64,000 bases of DNA from Planctomycetota bacterium (lineage in GTDB: Bacteria; Planctomycetota; UBA1135; GCA-002686595): assembly GCA_021413885.1 (NCBI GenBank), contig JAIOPM010000025.1, positions 1 to 64,000 of the forward strand, given 5' to 3'. The translations under genes and the position numbers were made by a program. Below, piece after piece: positions 28,283 to 36,794 of this stretch. Within the stretch, counting starts at the first letter, position 1; every line of letters begins with the position of its first letter. Below the pieces are notes generated by a model. That model did not search any database and was not told the origin of the DNA. It was given only the letters and a program-made list of their open reading frames with translations.

Positions 28283-29071
28283 ATGATGCGAGCACTGATG
28301 ACCGCGGCCTCGGGCATGAAAGCCCAGCAGATGCAGGTCGACACGATCGCGAACAACATCGCGAACGTGAACACCGTCGCGTTCAAGAAGAACGAGCTCG
28401 CGTTCCGCGACATGTTCTATCAGACGTTCCGCGAGCCGGGCGCGCCGACGGGCCAGCAGCGCATGACGCCGACCGGCCTGCAAGTCGGCAGCGGCGCGGA
28501 GATCGCGAGCTCGCTGAAGATCTTCCACCAAGGCGAAGTGCAACCGACGTCCGCGCCGTACGACATGGCGATCGTCGGTCAGGGCTTCTTCCGCGTGTTG
28601 CTCGGCTCCGGCGACTTCCGCTACACGCGCGACGGTTCGTTCCGTCCCGACGGCAACGGCACGTTGGTGACGGCCGAGGGCTACCAACTCGATCCGCCGG
28701 TGCGCATCCCGTCCGACGCGATCGAAGTCACGGTCAGCGAAGACGGCACCGTTTCCGTGCGCAAGTCGGAAGGCGGCGCGTCGGAGTCGATCTCCAACAT
28801 CTCGCTCTACCGCTTCGCGAACCCCACCGGCCTCAAGGCCGTCGGCGGCAACCTGTACTCGGAGACCGAGAGCTCGGGCAAGGCGCAACAGCAATCGCCG
28901 GGCTCCACGGGCACCGGGATCATCAAGCAGAGCGCGATCGAGCGCGCGAACGTCTCGGTCGTCGACGAACTCGTCGGCCTGATCATGGCGCAGCGCAACT
29001 ACGAGGTGAACAGCCGCGCGATCAAGGTGTCCGACGAGATGCTCCAGCAAGTCAACAACTTGATCCGCTGA
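28283..29071 (+). CDS. flgG: Flagellar distal rod protein FlgG
   Basis: A 262-residue distal rod protein. The N-terminal ALMTAASGMKAQQMQVDTIANNIAN block, the VNTVAFKK loop, DMAIVGQGFFRV and the C-terminal NVSVVDELVGLIMAQRNYEVNSR helix are textbook FlgG. Length is normal. A GAGGAG lies 12 bases upstream, and a second ATG follows directly (28286), so the exact first residue is uncertain by one. It follows flgF by 21 bases. Confidence 0.94.
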   Translation: MMRALMTAASGMKAQQMQVDTIANNIANVNTVAFKKNELAFRDMFYQTFREPGAPTGQQRMTPTGLQVGSGAEIASSLKIFHQGEVQPTSAPYDMAIVGQGFFRVLLGSGDFRYTRDGSFRPDGNGTLVTAEGYQLDPPVRIPSDAIEVTVSEDGTVSVRKSEGGASESISNISLYRFANPTGLKAVGGNLYSETESSGKAQQQSPGSTGTGIIKQSAIERANVSVVDELVGLIMAQRNYEVNSRAIKVSDEMLQQVNNLIR

Positions 29072-29081
29072 GGTCGCGCAC

Positions 29082-30011
29082 ATGCTCTTCGCTTCCATCC
29101 TGATCGCGACCGGCCTCACGGTCGTCCTGCCGAGCGAGTCGCGCGTGCGCGGCACCGAACTCACGCTCGGCGCGATCGCCGTCGTGCAATCCGACGACGC
29201 CGAACTCGCACTGCGCGTCCGCGGCTTCGCGCTCGGCTACGCGCCGGCGCCGGGCTACAGCCGTCTGATCGTCGCGCCGAACCTCGAGCGCGAGCTCGAG
29301 CGCTTCCTCGGTCGAGACGTCGTGTTGCGCGGCGAGCCGACGTGCCGTGTCTTCCCGGAGATCGAGCGCGTGCCCGGCGCGACGCTCGAGGAAGCCGCGC
29401 GCAAGGAACTCGAGTCGACGCTCGCGGGCCGCGACGCGAAAGCGACGTTGGTCGAAGCGGTCGGCGGCATCGACGTTCCCGCCGGCGCCGCGCCCGCGAC
29501 GATGTCGGCGCGCGTTTCCGCGGATGCGCTGCGCTCGGGCACGTTTTCGGTGCCGGTCGAGGTGCGCGTCGACGGCAACACGTACCGCACGATCTGGACC
29601 AACTGGCGCCTCGATCTGTGGGAGCTGCGGCCGGTCGTCACGCGCGCGCTGCGCGCGGGCGAGCTCATCACCGCCGACGTCCTCGAGGAGAAGCGCGTCG
29701 CGCTCGACGTGTCGAACACCAAGGCGCTCGACCTGCGCCAGATCGTCGGCGCGGTCGCGTCGCGCAACCTCGCGTCGCAAACCGCGGTGGTCGAAGCCGA
29801 CCTCGTCCGTCCGGCGGTCGTGCGCAAGGGCGACTCGCTCTTCCTCTCGATCCGCAAGGGCGCGATCAACGCGCGTGTCGCGGCGATCGCTCAGGAGAAC
29901 GGAGCGCTCGGCGATCGCGTGCGCCTCGAGCTCGTCGAAACGAAACGCATGCTCACCGGCGTCGTCGTCTCGCGCGACACGGCCGAGATCGATCTCTCAC
30001 CCGCTCACTAG
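29082..30011 (+). CDS. flgA: Flagellar P-ring assembly chaperone FlgA
   Basis: Periplasmic chaperone for P-ring (FlgI) assembly. The 309-residue product begins with a short hydrophobic export segment, MLFASILIATGLTVVLPS. The C-terminal SAF/ChapFlgA domain is recognisable from VVTRALRAGELITADVLEEKRV through RNLASQTAVVEADLVRPAVVRKGDSL and ends with TGVVVSRDTAEIDL. The N-terminal half is more divergent. It lies ten bases after flgG with GAGG before the ATG, and precedes flgH and flgI, the ring genes it serves. Confidence 0.85.
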   Translation: MLFASILIATGLTVVLPSESRVRGTELTLGAIAVVQSDDAELALRVRGFALGYAPAPGYSRLIVAPNLERELERFLGRDVVLRGEPTCRVFPEIERVPGATLEEAARKELESTLAGRDAKATLVEAVGGIDVPAGAAPATMSARVSADALRSGTFSVPVEVRVDGNTYRTIWTNWRLDLWELRPVVTRALRAGELITADVLEEKRVALDVSNTKALDLRQIVGAVASRNLASQTAVVEADLVRPAVVRKGDSLFLSIRKGAINARVAAIAQENGALGDRVRLELVETKRMLTGVVVSRDTAEIDLSPAH

Positions 30012-30021
30012 AGGACCGCAC

Positions 30022-30630
30022 ATGTTCTGCAACCTGCTGCTCGCCACGCTGCCGCTCTACGTCGCGACGCAAGATCGCCCGGGCTCGATCTACAAGCCCG
30101 ATCGCGGACCGTCGTCGATGATCCAGGACAAGATCGCGACTCGCGCCGGCGACATCGTCACCGTCGTCATCAACGAGTCGCAGGTCCTGAAGAACGAGGA
30201 GTCGACCGACCTCTCGCGCGCGACCAACCTCAACTACAAGCTCAACCTCTTCGACATCAAGCCCAACGCGTTCACGACCTTGCCGAAGGTCGACGCGGAT
30301 TCGACCGAAGGCTTCGTCGGCAGCGGCAGCTACCAGAAGACCGGCGAGTTCACCGCGCGTCTCGCGGCGGTGGTCGTCGACGTGCTGCCGAACGGCAACA
30401 TGGTCTTGAGCGGTCGTCGCGAGATCCACATCGAGGACGACACGAAGCTGATCGAGTTCACCGGCATCGTGCGTCGCTACGACATCCGCGCCGACAACAC
30501 GGTCGCGAGCGAGCTCGTCGCGAACGCGCAGGTCACGTACCGCGGCTCGGGCCCGTTGACCGAGCACACCAAGCGTTACGGCGTCGGCGGCATGGTCCAC
30601 CGCGCGATCGCGTGGCTCTGGCCGTTCTGA
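30022..30630 (+). CDS. flgH: Flagellar L-ring protein FlgH
   Basis: Outer-membrane ring protein of 202 residues. Family blocks include GDIVTVVINESQVLKNEESTD, YQKTGEFTARLAAVVVDVLPNGNMVLSG and the ending ADNTVASELVANAQVTYRGSG, given in parts. ATG 30022 is set by GAGG seven bases upstream and by the export-like N-terminus MFCNLLLATLPLYVATQ. Standard FlgH is a lipoprotein with a lipobox; here the only early Cys is residue 3, before the hydrophobic segment, so no lipobox is present. The presence of flgH with flgI indicates an outer membrane. Confidence 0.9.
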   Translation: MFCNLLLATLPLYVATQDRPGSIYKPDRGPSSMIQDKIATRAGDIVTVVINESQVLKNEESTDLSRATNLNYKLNLFDIKPNAFTTLPKVDADSTEGFVGSGSYQKTGEFTARLAAVVVDVLPNGNMVLSGRREIHIEDDTKLIEFTGIVRRYDIRADNTVASELVANAQVTYRGSGPLTEHTKRYGVGGMVHRAIAWLWPF

Positions 30631-30653
30631 GCGCTTCTTAGGAACACACCACG

Positions 30654-31907
30654 ATGATGCTCGCTCTCCTACTCGTTCTCGCCGCTCAACAGCCGACGCC
30701 GTCGAACGCGCCGGTACCCGTGAAGGCGCCGAAGAGCGACGTCCTGGTCGCGCCGCGCGGTGCGATCCAGGCGCCGACGCAACCGGGACGCAAGTCGACG
30801 GCGTCGATCACGATGCTGCCGCGCGTCGAGCGCACGCCCGGTCGCGGTTCGTCGAGCCGCGTGCTCGCGACCGTCGAGAGCCTCGTCGAAGTGCGCGGCC
30901 AGGAAGAGAACGCGTTGGTCGGTCTCGGTCTCGTCACCGGCCTCGGCGGTACCGGCGACTCCGCGAACATGGTGCGCGGGATCCTCGACAACCTGCTGCG
31001 CACGCACAACGTCAAGGTCGACATCCAACAGCTCTCGCCGAAGAACGTCGCGTTGGTGCGCGTCGAAGCGATCTTGCCGCCGGGCATCAAGCCGGGTCAG
31101 CGCATCGACGTGCGCGTGTCGACGCTCGGCGACGCGAAGAGCATCGAGAACGGCACGCTCGCGCTCACCGAACTCACCGACATCACCGGCCAGATCGTCT
31201 ACGCGACCGCGCAGGGTCCGGTGACGGTCGGCGGCTTTTCCGCACAGGGCGAAGGTGCGAGCACGCAGAAGAACTCGGTCGCCGTCGGCGTGTTGCCGCT
31301 CGGCGGCAAGGTCGAGCGCGCGGTCGAATCGCAGCTCGTCAGCGAGAACGGCTACATCTACCTCGACGCGCGCGCGGCCCACGGTTCGTTCGGCAACATG
31401 GTGCGCATCACGGATGCGGTCAACGCGCTCTTCCCCGGCGCGGCAACGCCGGAAGCCGACGGTCGCGCGGTGCGCGTCAGGGTTCCGAGCGATCTCCCGA
31501 AGTCCGAGCACGTCGCCTACCTCGCCGCGATCCTGAAGCGCGAGATCGAAGCCGACAGCGTGCCGCGCGTCGTCATCAACGAACGCACCGGCGTGATCGT
31601 GATGGGCGAAGGCGTGCGTCTGCGCACCGGTGCCGTGACGCACGGCGCGTTGACGGTGACGGTCGCCGAGACGCCCGAAGTCAGCCAACCGGGTCCGCTC
31701 TCCGGCGGCCAGACCAAGGAAGTTCCGCGCACCGACTTGAAGGTCGCCGAGGAGAACAACGGTCTGACGCTGATCAACGGCGCGGTGACGCTGCAGGAAG
31801 TCGTCGAGGTCCTGAACGTGCTCGGCACTTCGCCGCGCGACTTGATCAGCATCCTCGAGGCGATGTCCCAAGCGGGCCTCTTGCTCGCCAACGTGGAGCG
31901 TATGTGA
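30654..31907 (+). CDS. flgI: Flagellar P-ring protein FlgI
   Basis: A 417-residue periplasmic ring protein. After a short signal segment and a Pro/Ala-rich linker of about 60 residues comes the conserved core: QEENALVGLGLVTGLGGTGDS, KNVALVRVEAILPPGIKPGQRIDV, TVGGFSAQG and a C-terminal LINGAVTLQEVVEVLNVLG, quoted in parts. The linker is not found in enteric FlgI. Its stop TGA shares a base with the next ATG, so flgI and flgJ are coupled. Confidence 0.93.
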   Translation: MMLALLLVLAAQQPTPSNAPVPVKAPKSDVLVAPRGAIQAPTQPGRKSTASITMLPRVERTPGRGSSSRVLATVESLVEVRGQEENALVGLGLVTGLGGTGDSANMVRGILDNLLRTHNVKVDIQQLSPKNVALVRVEAILPPGIKPGQRIDVRVSTLGDAKSIENGTLALTELTDITGQIVYATAQGPVTVGGFSAQGEGASTQKNSVAVGVLPLGGKVERAVESQLVSENGYIYLDARAAHGSFGNMVRITDAVNALFPGAATPEADGRAVRVRVPSDLPKSEHVAYLAAILKREIEADSVPRVVINERTGVIVMGEGVRLRTGAVTHGALTVTVAETPEVSQPGPLSGGQTKEVPRTDLKVAEENNGLTLINGAVTLQEVVEVLNVLGTSPRDLISILEAMSQAGLLLANVERM

Positions 31908-32230
31908 TGCAAGGCATCGGTTCCGTGCAAGCGAGTCAGGCGCTCGATCTGCTCTCCGCGCAGAAGTTGCGCGCGTTCGACGCGGCCCAGCAAGACGATC
32001 CGAAGAAGGCGGCGTCGCGGTTCGAGGCGCTGTTCGCAACGCAGCTCGTCAAGGAGATGCGCCAGACGCTCGACGACGGCTTCTTCGGCAGCGGCGCGGG
32101 CGCGGACGTCTACGAAGGTTGGCTCGACGAGCACCTCGGCACGGCGTTGGCGCGCGGTCGCGGGCTCGGACTCGCCGATTCGATCGCGCACAGCCTCGGC
32201 GAGAAAGTCGCGGAGACGAAGACGCCGTGA
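31907..32230 (+). CDS. flgJ: Rod-binding protein, FlgJ N-terminal type
   Basis: A 107-residue rod-capping protein with only the FlgJ N-terminal domain. The signature is AASRFEALFATQLVKEMRQTL followed by YEGWLDEHLGTALARGRGLGLAD. The muramidase domain of the enteric fusion is absent, which is common outside the gamma-proteobacteria. ATG 31907 overlaps the flgI stop by one base; an in-frame GTG at 31904 is an alternative. It ends in a GTGA overlap with the following flgN gene. Confidence 0.88.
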   Translation: MQGIGSVQASQALDLLSAQKLRAFDAAQQDDPKKAASRFEALFATQLVKEMRQTLDDGFFGSGAGADVYEGWLDEHLGTALARGRGLGLADSIAHSLGEKVAETKTP

Positions 32231-32703
32231 AGGAACTCCGCACTCAACTGCGCCGGCTCGAGGCGCACCTGCAAGAGGAACTCGCGGCGCAGGAGCGCAC
32301 GTTGGAGTTGCTCGCTGCCGAGGAAGCGGCGTTGCTCGGGCGCGACCCGGCGTTGGTGCAGGAACGCACGACGGAGTTGGAGCGCGAGCTCCAGACCGGC
32401 GTCGATCGCTCGCGTCGGCGCACCGAGATCGTCGTCGCGCTCGGCGAACTGTGGAACGTGCCGCCGGCGGCGTTGACGTTGTCGAGCATTGCTCGCCGCG
32501 CCGGCCCGGAAGGCGAACGCGTTCTGAGGATGCGCACCGAGTTGCGCGAACGGACCGCGCAGGCCGTCAAGCGCGCGCGCCGCGTCGGCTTGCTCGCGCG
32601 CACGCACCAACGCTTCTTCTCGGACGTGCTGCAAGCGCTGTTCGGCGAGTCCGGCGTCGGCGCAGTCTTCACCGGCGGACGTCTCGTGGACGCGGAGGCC
32701 TGA
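32227..32703 (+). CDS. flgN: FlgN-like export chaperone
   Basis: A 158-residue, almost wholly alpha-helical, charged protein with a long predicted coiled coil (LRRLEAHLQEELAAQERTLELLAAEEAALL). Size, coiled-coil character and position just before flgK and flgL fit FlgN, the chaperone that escorts the hook-filament junction proteins to the export gate. Sequence conservation in this family is low, so the call leans on context. GTG 32227 overlaps the flgJ stop as GTGA; an open frame further upstream lies inside flgJ and is rejected. Confidence 0.75.
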   Translation: MKELRTQLRRLEAHLQEELAAQERTLELLAAEEAALLGRDPALVQERTTELERELQTGVDRSRRRTEIVVALGELWNVPPAALTLSSIARRAGPEGERVLRMRTELRERTAQAVKRARRVGLLARTHQRFFSDVLQALFGESGVGAVFTGGRLVDAEA

Positions 32704-32705
32704 GC

Positions 32706-35042
32706 ATGTCGAACATCGGGATGAACATCGGGTTGCAGGGACTGCTCGCGTCGCAGTCGTCCCTCGACACCATCGGCCACAACATCACCAACGCGAACAC
32801 GCCGGGGTATTCGCGGCAGTCGCTCGAGGTCGGCACCGCGACGTCGGTGCGCATTCGCGGCTTGTTGATGGGCAACGGCGTGCAAGCGTCGGTCGTGCGC
32901 CGCACCGTCGACCAACTCTTGAACGCGCGTCTCGTCGCGCAACAGTCCGGCGTGTCGCGCCTCGACGCGCGGCTCTCGGTGCTCGGCGAGACCGAAGGCC
33001 TGCTCGGCAACACGAGCGAGAGCGGCATCGGCAAGTCGATGCAGGCGTTCTTCACCGCGCTCTCGAACCTCTCGGCGACGCCCGAGGATCCGGTGCTGCG
33101 CAACGGCGCGGTGCAGTCGGCCTCGCAGCTCGCGTCGCAGTTCAACCAGATCTCGACCAACCTCTCGGGCCTGCGTCAGGACACGATCGGTCGCCTGCAA
33201 GGCAACATCGACGCGGTCAATACGCTCGCCGAGCAGATCTCCGGCCTCAACAAGCAGATCAAGTCGACCGAAGGCTCGGGCGCGATGGCGAACGACCTGC
33301 GCGACAAGCGCGAGAACGCGTTGCGCGAGCTCGCGAAGCTCGTCGACACGCGCGTCGTGCAGGACGGCGGCTCGGTGCGCGTGTTGGTCGGCGGCAGCAT
33401 GTTGGTCAGCCCGAGCACGTTCAATCGCATGGAGCTCGCGACCGCGGCCGACGGAACGCTCGGCGTCGAGATCGACGGCCAAGCCGGCGCGGTGACGGTC
33501 GGCGGCGGCGCGATCGGCGGCTTGCTGCAGGCGTACCAACAAGTTCTGCCCGGCGTGTCGACGCAGATCGACGCGCTCGCGCACAACTGGATCCTCGAGA
33601 TGAACCGCACGCACTCGACCGGTATCGGCGCGGACGGGCCGTTCGCGTCGCTCGCGGCGACCAACGCGTTCGTCGATGTCGACGGCGACGGCAGCGTCAC
33701 CGACGAGCTCGTCGCGAACTCCGGTTTGCCGTTCGACGTCACGGATGGCGCGGTCACCGTCAACGTCACCGATCGCGCGACCGGCGCGCTCGAGAAGCAC
33801 CAACTCGCGCTCGACGCGGCGCACACGACGGTCGCCGATCTGCTGACGCAGCTCGACTCGATCGATCATCTCAACGCGAACCTCGACAGCCAAGGTCGCT
33901 TGCACGTCTTCGCCGAGACCGGCTTCGGTTTCGACTTCAGCACGCGCCTCGACACGAATCCCGACGCGGTCGGCAGTTTCGGCGGCAGCCAGGCTTCGCT
34001 CTCCACGCCGGCGGACGGACCGTTCGCGCTCGCCGACGGCGACACGCTCCAACTCACCGGACCGTCGAGCACGTTCTCGATCACGTTCGACGCCGCGGAC
34101 TTCGCGCAGATCGGCGCCGCGACCGCCGACGAAGTCGCCGCCGTGATCAACGCGGATGCGAACGCGCAGACCAACGGCTTGACCGCGTCGGCGGTCGGCG
34201 GACGCCTCGTGCTGCAAACCGTCGGCAGCGGCGCGACCGAGAGCTTCACGGTCGACTCCGGTTCCGCGCTCGCGGCGCTCGGCTTCACCGCCGCGACGAC
34301 GGTGACCGGCGACGATCACGCGGTCGGCGCGGCGATCGGCGGGAGCTACACCGGCAGCGTCAACGACCAGTACACGTTCGTTCCGAACATGGACGGCGTC
34401 ATCGGCACGACCGCGGGCTTGAAGGTGCTCGTCTACGACTCGGGCGGAACGCAAGTCGCTTCGCTCGACGTCGGCGCCGGCTACAACCCGGGCGACGAGC
34501 TCGACGTCGCGAACGGCGTCAAGTTGAAGCTCGGCTTCGGCTCGCTCTCGGCGACGAACAACGACGTGTTCCGTCTCGACGTCACCGCCGATTCCGACAC
34601 GTCGGATCTCTTGCCGGCGCTCGGGCTCAACGGGCTCTTCACCGGCCACGACGCGGCGACGATCGGCGTGCGCGCGGACCTCGTCGCGTCGCCGTCGCTG
34701 TTCGCGAGCTCCACGAGCGGCGCGTCGGGCGACGGCGCGAACGTCAACGCGTTGCTCGCGCTCGACGACGCCGAAGTCTCGGGCCTCTCGAACAGCTCCT
34801 TCGGCGCGAGTTGGGCGGACGTCGTCACCGGCGTCGGGCTCGACATCGCGTCGTCGCAGAACGCGTTCGACTCCGAGGACTTCTTGATGCAGAGCCTCGA
34901 CTCGCGTCGCGATCAAGTCAGCGGCGTCAACGTCGACGAGGAGCTCGTCACGATGATGGCCTCCGAACAGGCCTACAACGCCGCCGCCCAATTCATCCGC
35001 GTCAGCGCCGACCTCTCCGACGAACTCATGCGTCTGCTCTGA
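32706..35042 (+). CDS. flgK: Flagellar hook-filament junction protein FlgK (HAP1)
   Basis: Joins hook and filament. The N-terminal signature GLQGLLASQSSLDTIGHNITNANTPGYSRQ and the C-terminal DEELVTMMASEQAYNAAAQFIR are diagnostic (cited in parts). At 778 residues it exceeds the enteric 550-residue protein. The additional region, about residues 420-640, contains beta-rich segments such as LADGDTLQLTGPSSTFSITF and VAAVINADANAQTNGLTASA, of the kind that form exposed domains. ATG 32706 follows the flgN stop by two bases. Next to flgL, as usual. Confidence 0.93.
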   Translation: MSNIGMNIGLQGLLASQSSLDTIGHNITNANTPGYSRQSLEVGTATSVRIRGLLMGNGVQASVVRRTVDQLLNARLVAQQSGVSRLDARLSVLGETEGLLGNTSESGIGKSMQAFFTALSNLSATPEDPVLRNGAVQSASQLASQFNQISTNLSGLRQDTIGRLQGNIDAVNTLAEQISGLNKQIKSTEGSGAMANDLRDKRENALRELAKLVDTRVVQDGGSVRVLVGGSMLVSPSTFNRMELATAADGTLGVEIDGQAGAVTVGGGAIGGLLQAYQQVLPGVSTQIDALAHNWILEMNRTHSTGIGADGPFASLAATNAFVDVDGDGSVTDELVANSGLPFDVTDGAVTVNVTDRATGALEKHQLALDAAHTTVADLLTQLDSIDHLNANLDSQGRLHVFAETGFGFDFSTRLDTNPDAVGSFGGSQASLSTPADGPFALADGDTLQLTGPSSTFSITFDAADFAQIGAATADEVAAVINADANAQTNGLTASAVGGRLVLQTVGSGATESFTVDSGSALAALGFTAATTVTGDDHAVGAAIGGSYTGSVNDQYTFVPNMDGVIGTTAGLKVLVYDSGGTQVASLDVGAGYNPGDELDVANGVKLKLGFGSLSATNNDVFRLDVTADSDTSDLLPALGLNGLFTGHDAATIGVRADLVASPSLFASSTSGASGDGANVNALLALDDAEVSGLSNSSFGASWADVVTGVGLDIASSQNAFDSEDFLMQSLDSRRDQVSGVNVDEELVTMMASEQAYNAAAQFIRVSADLSDELMRLL

Positions 35043-35045
35043 GCC

Positions 35046-36482
35046 ATGTCGATCCGACCCACACAAGCCTCGATGTTCTCGATGATCCGCTTGGGTCTCT
35101 CGCAAAACTTCTCGAAGTTGGCGATCGCCCAAGAACAGATCTCGAGCGGCAAGCGCATCCTGCGGCCGTCCGACGATCCGGTGGGGACGAGCCAAGCGCT
35201 CGCGTACCGCAATCGCCTGTCGGGCCAAGATCGGTTCCAGGCCGCGACGCAGAACGGACGTTCGCTGCTCGACACCGCCGCGAGCAATTTGCAGGACGCG
35301 AGCGGCGTGTTGTCCGACGCGCGCGCCGTGGTGCTCGAAGCGATGAGCGGCACGCAGAGCGCCAACGATCGTCGCGTCCACGCGGGCGAACTGCAGCTGA
35401 TGCGCGATCGCCTGCTGACGATCGCGAACGCGAAGTCCGGCGATCGTTACCTCTTCGGCGGCACGGTCACCGGCACGCAACCGTTCGAAGCGACGACGAC
35501 GAACAGCGGCCGCGAGTCGGTCGCGTACAACGGCAACGACGAGCAACAGGAACTCCTCGTCGGCCTCGGCGAATCCGTCGGCGTCGGCGTGCCGGGCGAC
35601 ACCGTCTTCGATCGCGAGCAACGTTCCGGCACGCAGTTCGGCGGTCTGACCGGCGCGGCCTCCGGCACCACCGCGGACCAAGGCACCGGCTACGACACGC
35701 TCAGCGTGCGCCACGACGCGACCAACGTGACGTTCACGAATGGCGTGCAACTCGCGAACGGCGGCGCGTCGGACACGTTGGTCGGCACGCACACGCTGAC
35801 GATCGACGCGACCGCGGGCACGGTGCGGCTCGACAACGGCACGGCGCTCGCGCTGCCCGCGAGCGGCGCGGCGAACGTCGCGGACTTCACGGTGACCGAC
35901 GAGAACGGCGCGGAGATCCACCTCGACTTCAGTGCGTGGGACGGCACGTCGAGCACCGACACGGTGAACGGCGCGGGCTCGATCTCGCTCGACGGGACGA
36001 ACTGGACGACGCTCGACTTCGTCAACCCCGACCTCGAGCTCACCGACGCCTCGACGGGTTCGGTGCTGCACGTCGACACGACGAACATCGGTCGCGCGGG
36101 CGACGACCTCGTGGTCTTCGGCGGCGCCGTCAACCTGTTCGACGTGATGCAAGGCCTCGTCGACGACCTCGACAATTCGCAAGGGCTCGCGCCGGACGAA
36201 CAGCTCTCGCGCTTGAACCTGTGGCTCGGTGAACTCGATCGTCACCACACGAACGTCCTCGCCGCGACCAGCGATCTCGGCGCGCGCAGCGAACACCTGG
36301 CCGACGTAGGCAACCGGCTCGACGATGCGTCGACCGAAGTCAAAGGCCTGCTCTCGCAGGTCGAGGACACCGACTACAGCGAGGTCGTGCTCGACATGTC
36401 GCGCGCGGAGCAGACGCTCCAACTCGCGCAGGCGACCAGCGCTCGATTGATGCAGAACACGTTGCTCAACTTCCTGAGGTAG
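35046..36482 (+). CDS. flgL: Flagellar hook-associated protein FlgL (HAP3)
   Basis: Second junction protein, flagellin-like. The N-terminus has ISSGKRILRPSDDPVGTSQALAYR and DTAASNLQDASGVLSDARAVVLEAMSG, and the C-terminus EDTDYSEVVLDMSRAEQTLQLAQATSAR (in parts), the typical D0/D1 helices. At 478 residues it is about 150 longer than usual; a Gly/Thr/Asp-rich beta insertion sits roughly at residues 190-370. It starts three bases after flgK and is followed by a small FliE-like gene two bases after its stop. Confidence 0.9.
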   Translation: MSIRPTQASMFSMIRLGLSQNFSKLAIAQEQISSGKRILRPSDDPVGTSQALAYRNRLSGQDRFQAATQNGRSLLDTAASNLQDASGVLSDARAVVLEAMSGTQSANDRRVHAGELQLMRDRLLTIANAKSGDRYLFGGTVTGTQPFEATTTNSGRESVAYNGNDEQQELLVGLGESVGVGVPGDTVFDREQRSGTQFGGLTGAASGTTADQGTGYDTLSVRHDATNVTFTNGVQLANGGASDTLVGTHTLTIDATAGTVRLDNGTALALPASGAANVADFTVTDENGAEIHLDFSAWDGTSSTDTVNGAGSISLDGTNWTTLDFVNPDLELTDASTGSVLHVDTTNIGRAGDDLVVFGGAVNLFDVMQGLVDDLDNSQGLAPDEQLSRLNLWLGELDRHHTNVLAATSDLGARSEHLADVGNRLDDASTEVKGLLSQVEDTDYSEVVLDMSRAEQTLQLAQATSARLMQNTLLNFLR

Positions 36483-36484
36483 CC

Positions 36485-36790
36485 ATGGCCAACCAACTCC
36501 CGATCCAAGGTCTGCCCCAGAGCGCGCCGGTCCAACCGGCCGCGATGCCGAGCGCGAAACCCGAGTCGACGCAAGGCGGCCCGGCGTTCCGTGCGTTGCT
36601 CGACGAGCTCGAGACCAAGGCGCGCGAACTCCAAGCGCAATCGAAGTCGCTCGAGAAGCCCGAGGACCTCGGCCTCGCCGTGCAGGACGCGAAAGCGTCG
36701 CTCGACGACGCGCTCTCGATTCGCGATCGCTTGCTCGAGGCTTATCGCGAAGCGCGTCAGCAAGACGGCGCGGAAAAGCGCAAGATCTGA
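36485..36790 (+). CDS. Small FliE-like flagellar operon protein
   Basis: A 101-residue protein with a Pro/Ser/Gln-rich N-terminus (about 35 residues) and a helical remainder. The helical part, FRALLDELETKARELQAQ to PEDLGLAVQDAKASLDDALSIRDRLLEAYREARQQ, follows the FliE pattern of an F-x-x-x-L start, a central E-D-L and an end resembling EVRNKLIDAYRETMRM in the true FliE of this window (60567-60935). It lacks the final RM. It is translationally tight with flgL and the next gene. I infer a rod- or export-related helper, but it is not a named family. Confidence 0.65.
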   Translation: MANQLPIQGLPQSAPVQPAAMPSAKPESTQGGPAFRALLDELETKARELQAQSKSLEKPEDLGLAVQDAKASLDDALSIRDRLLEAYREARQQDGAEKRKI

Positions 36791-36794
36791 CGAC

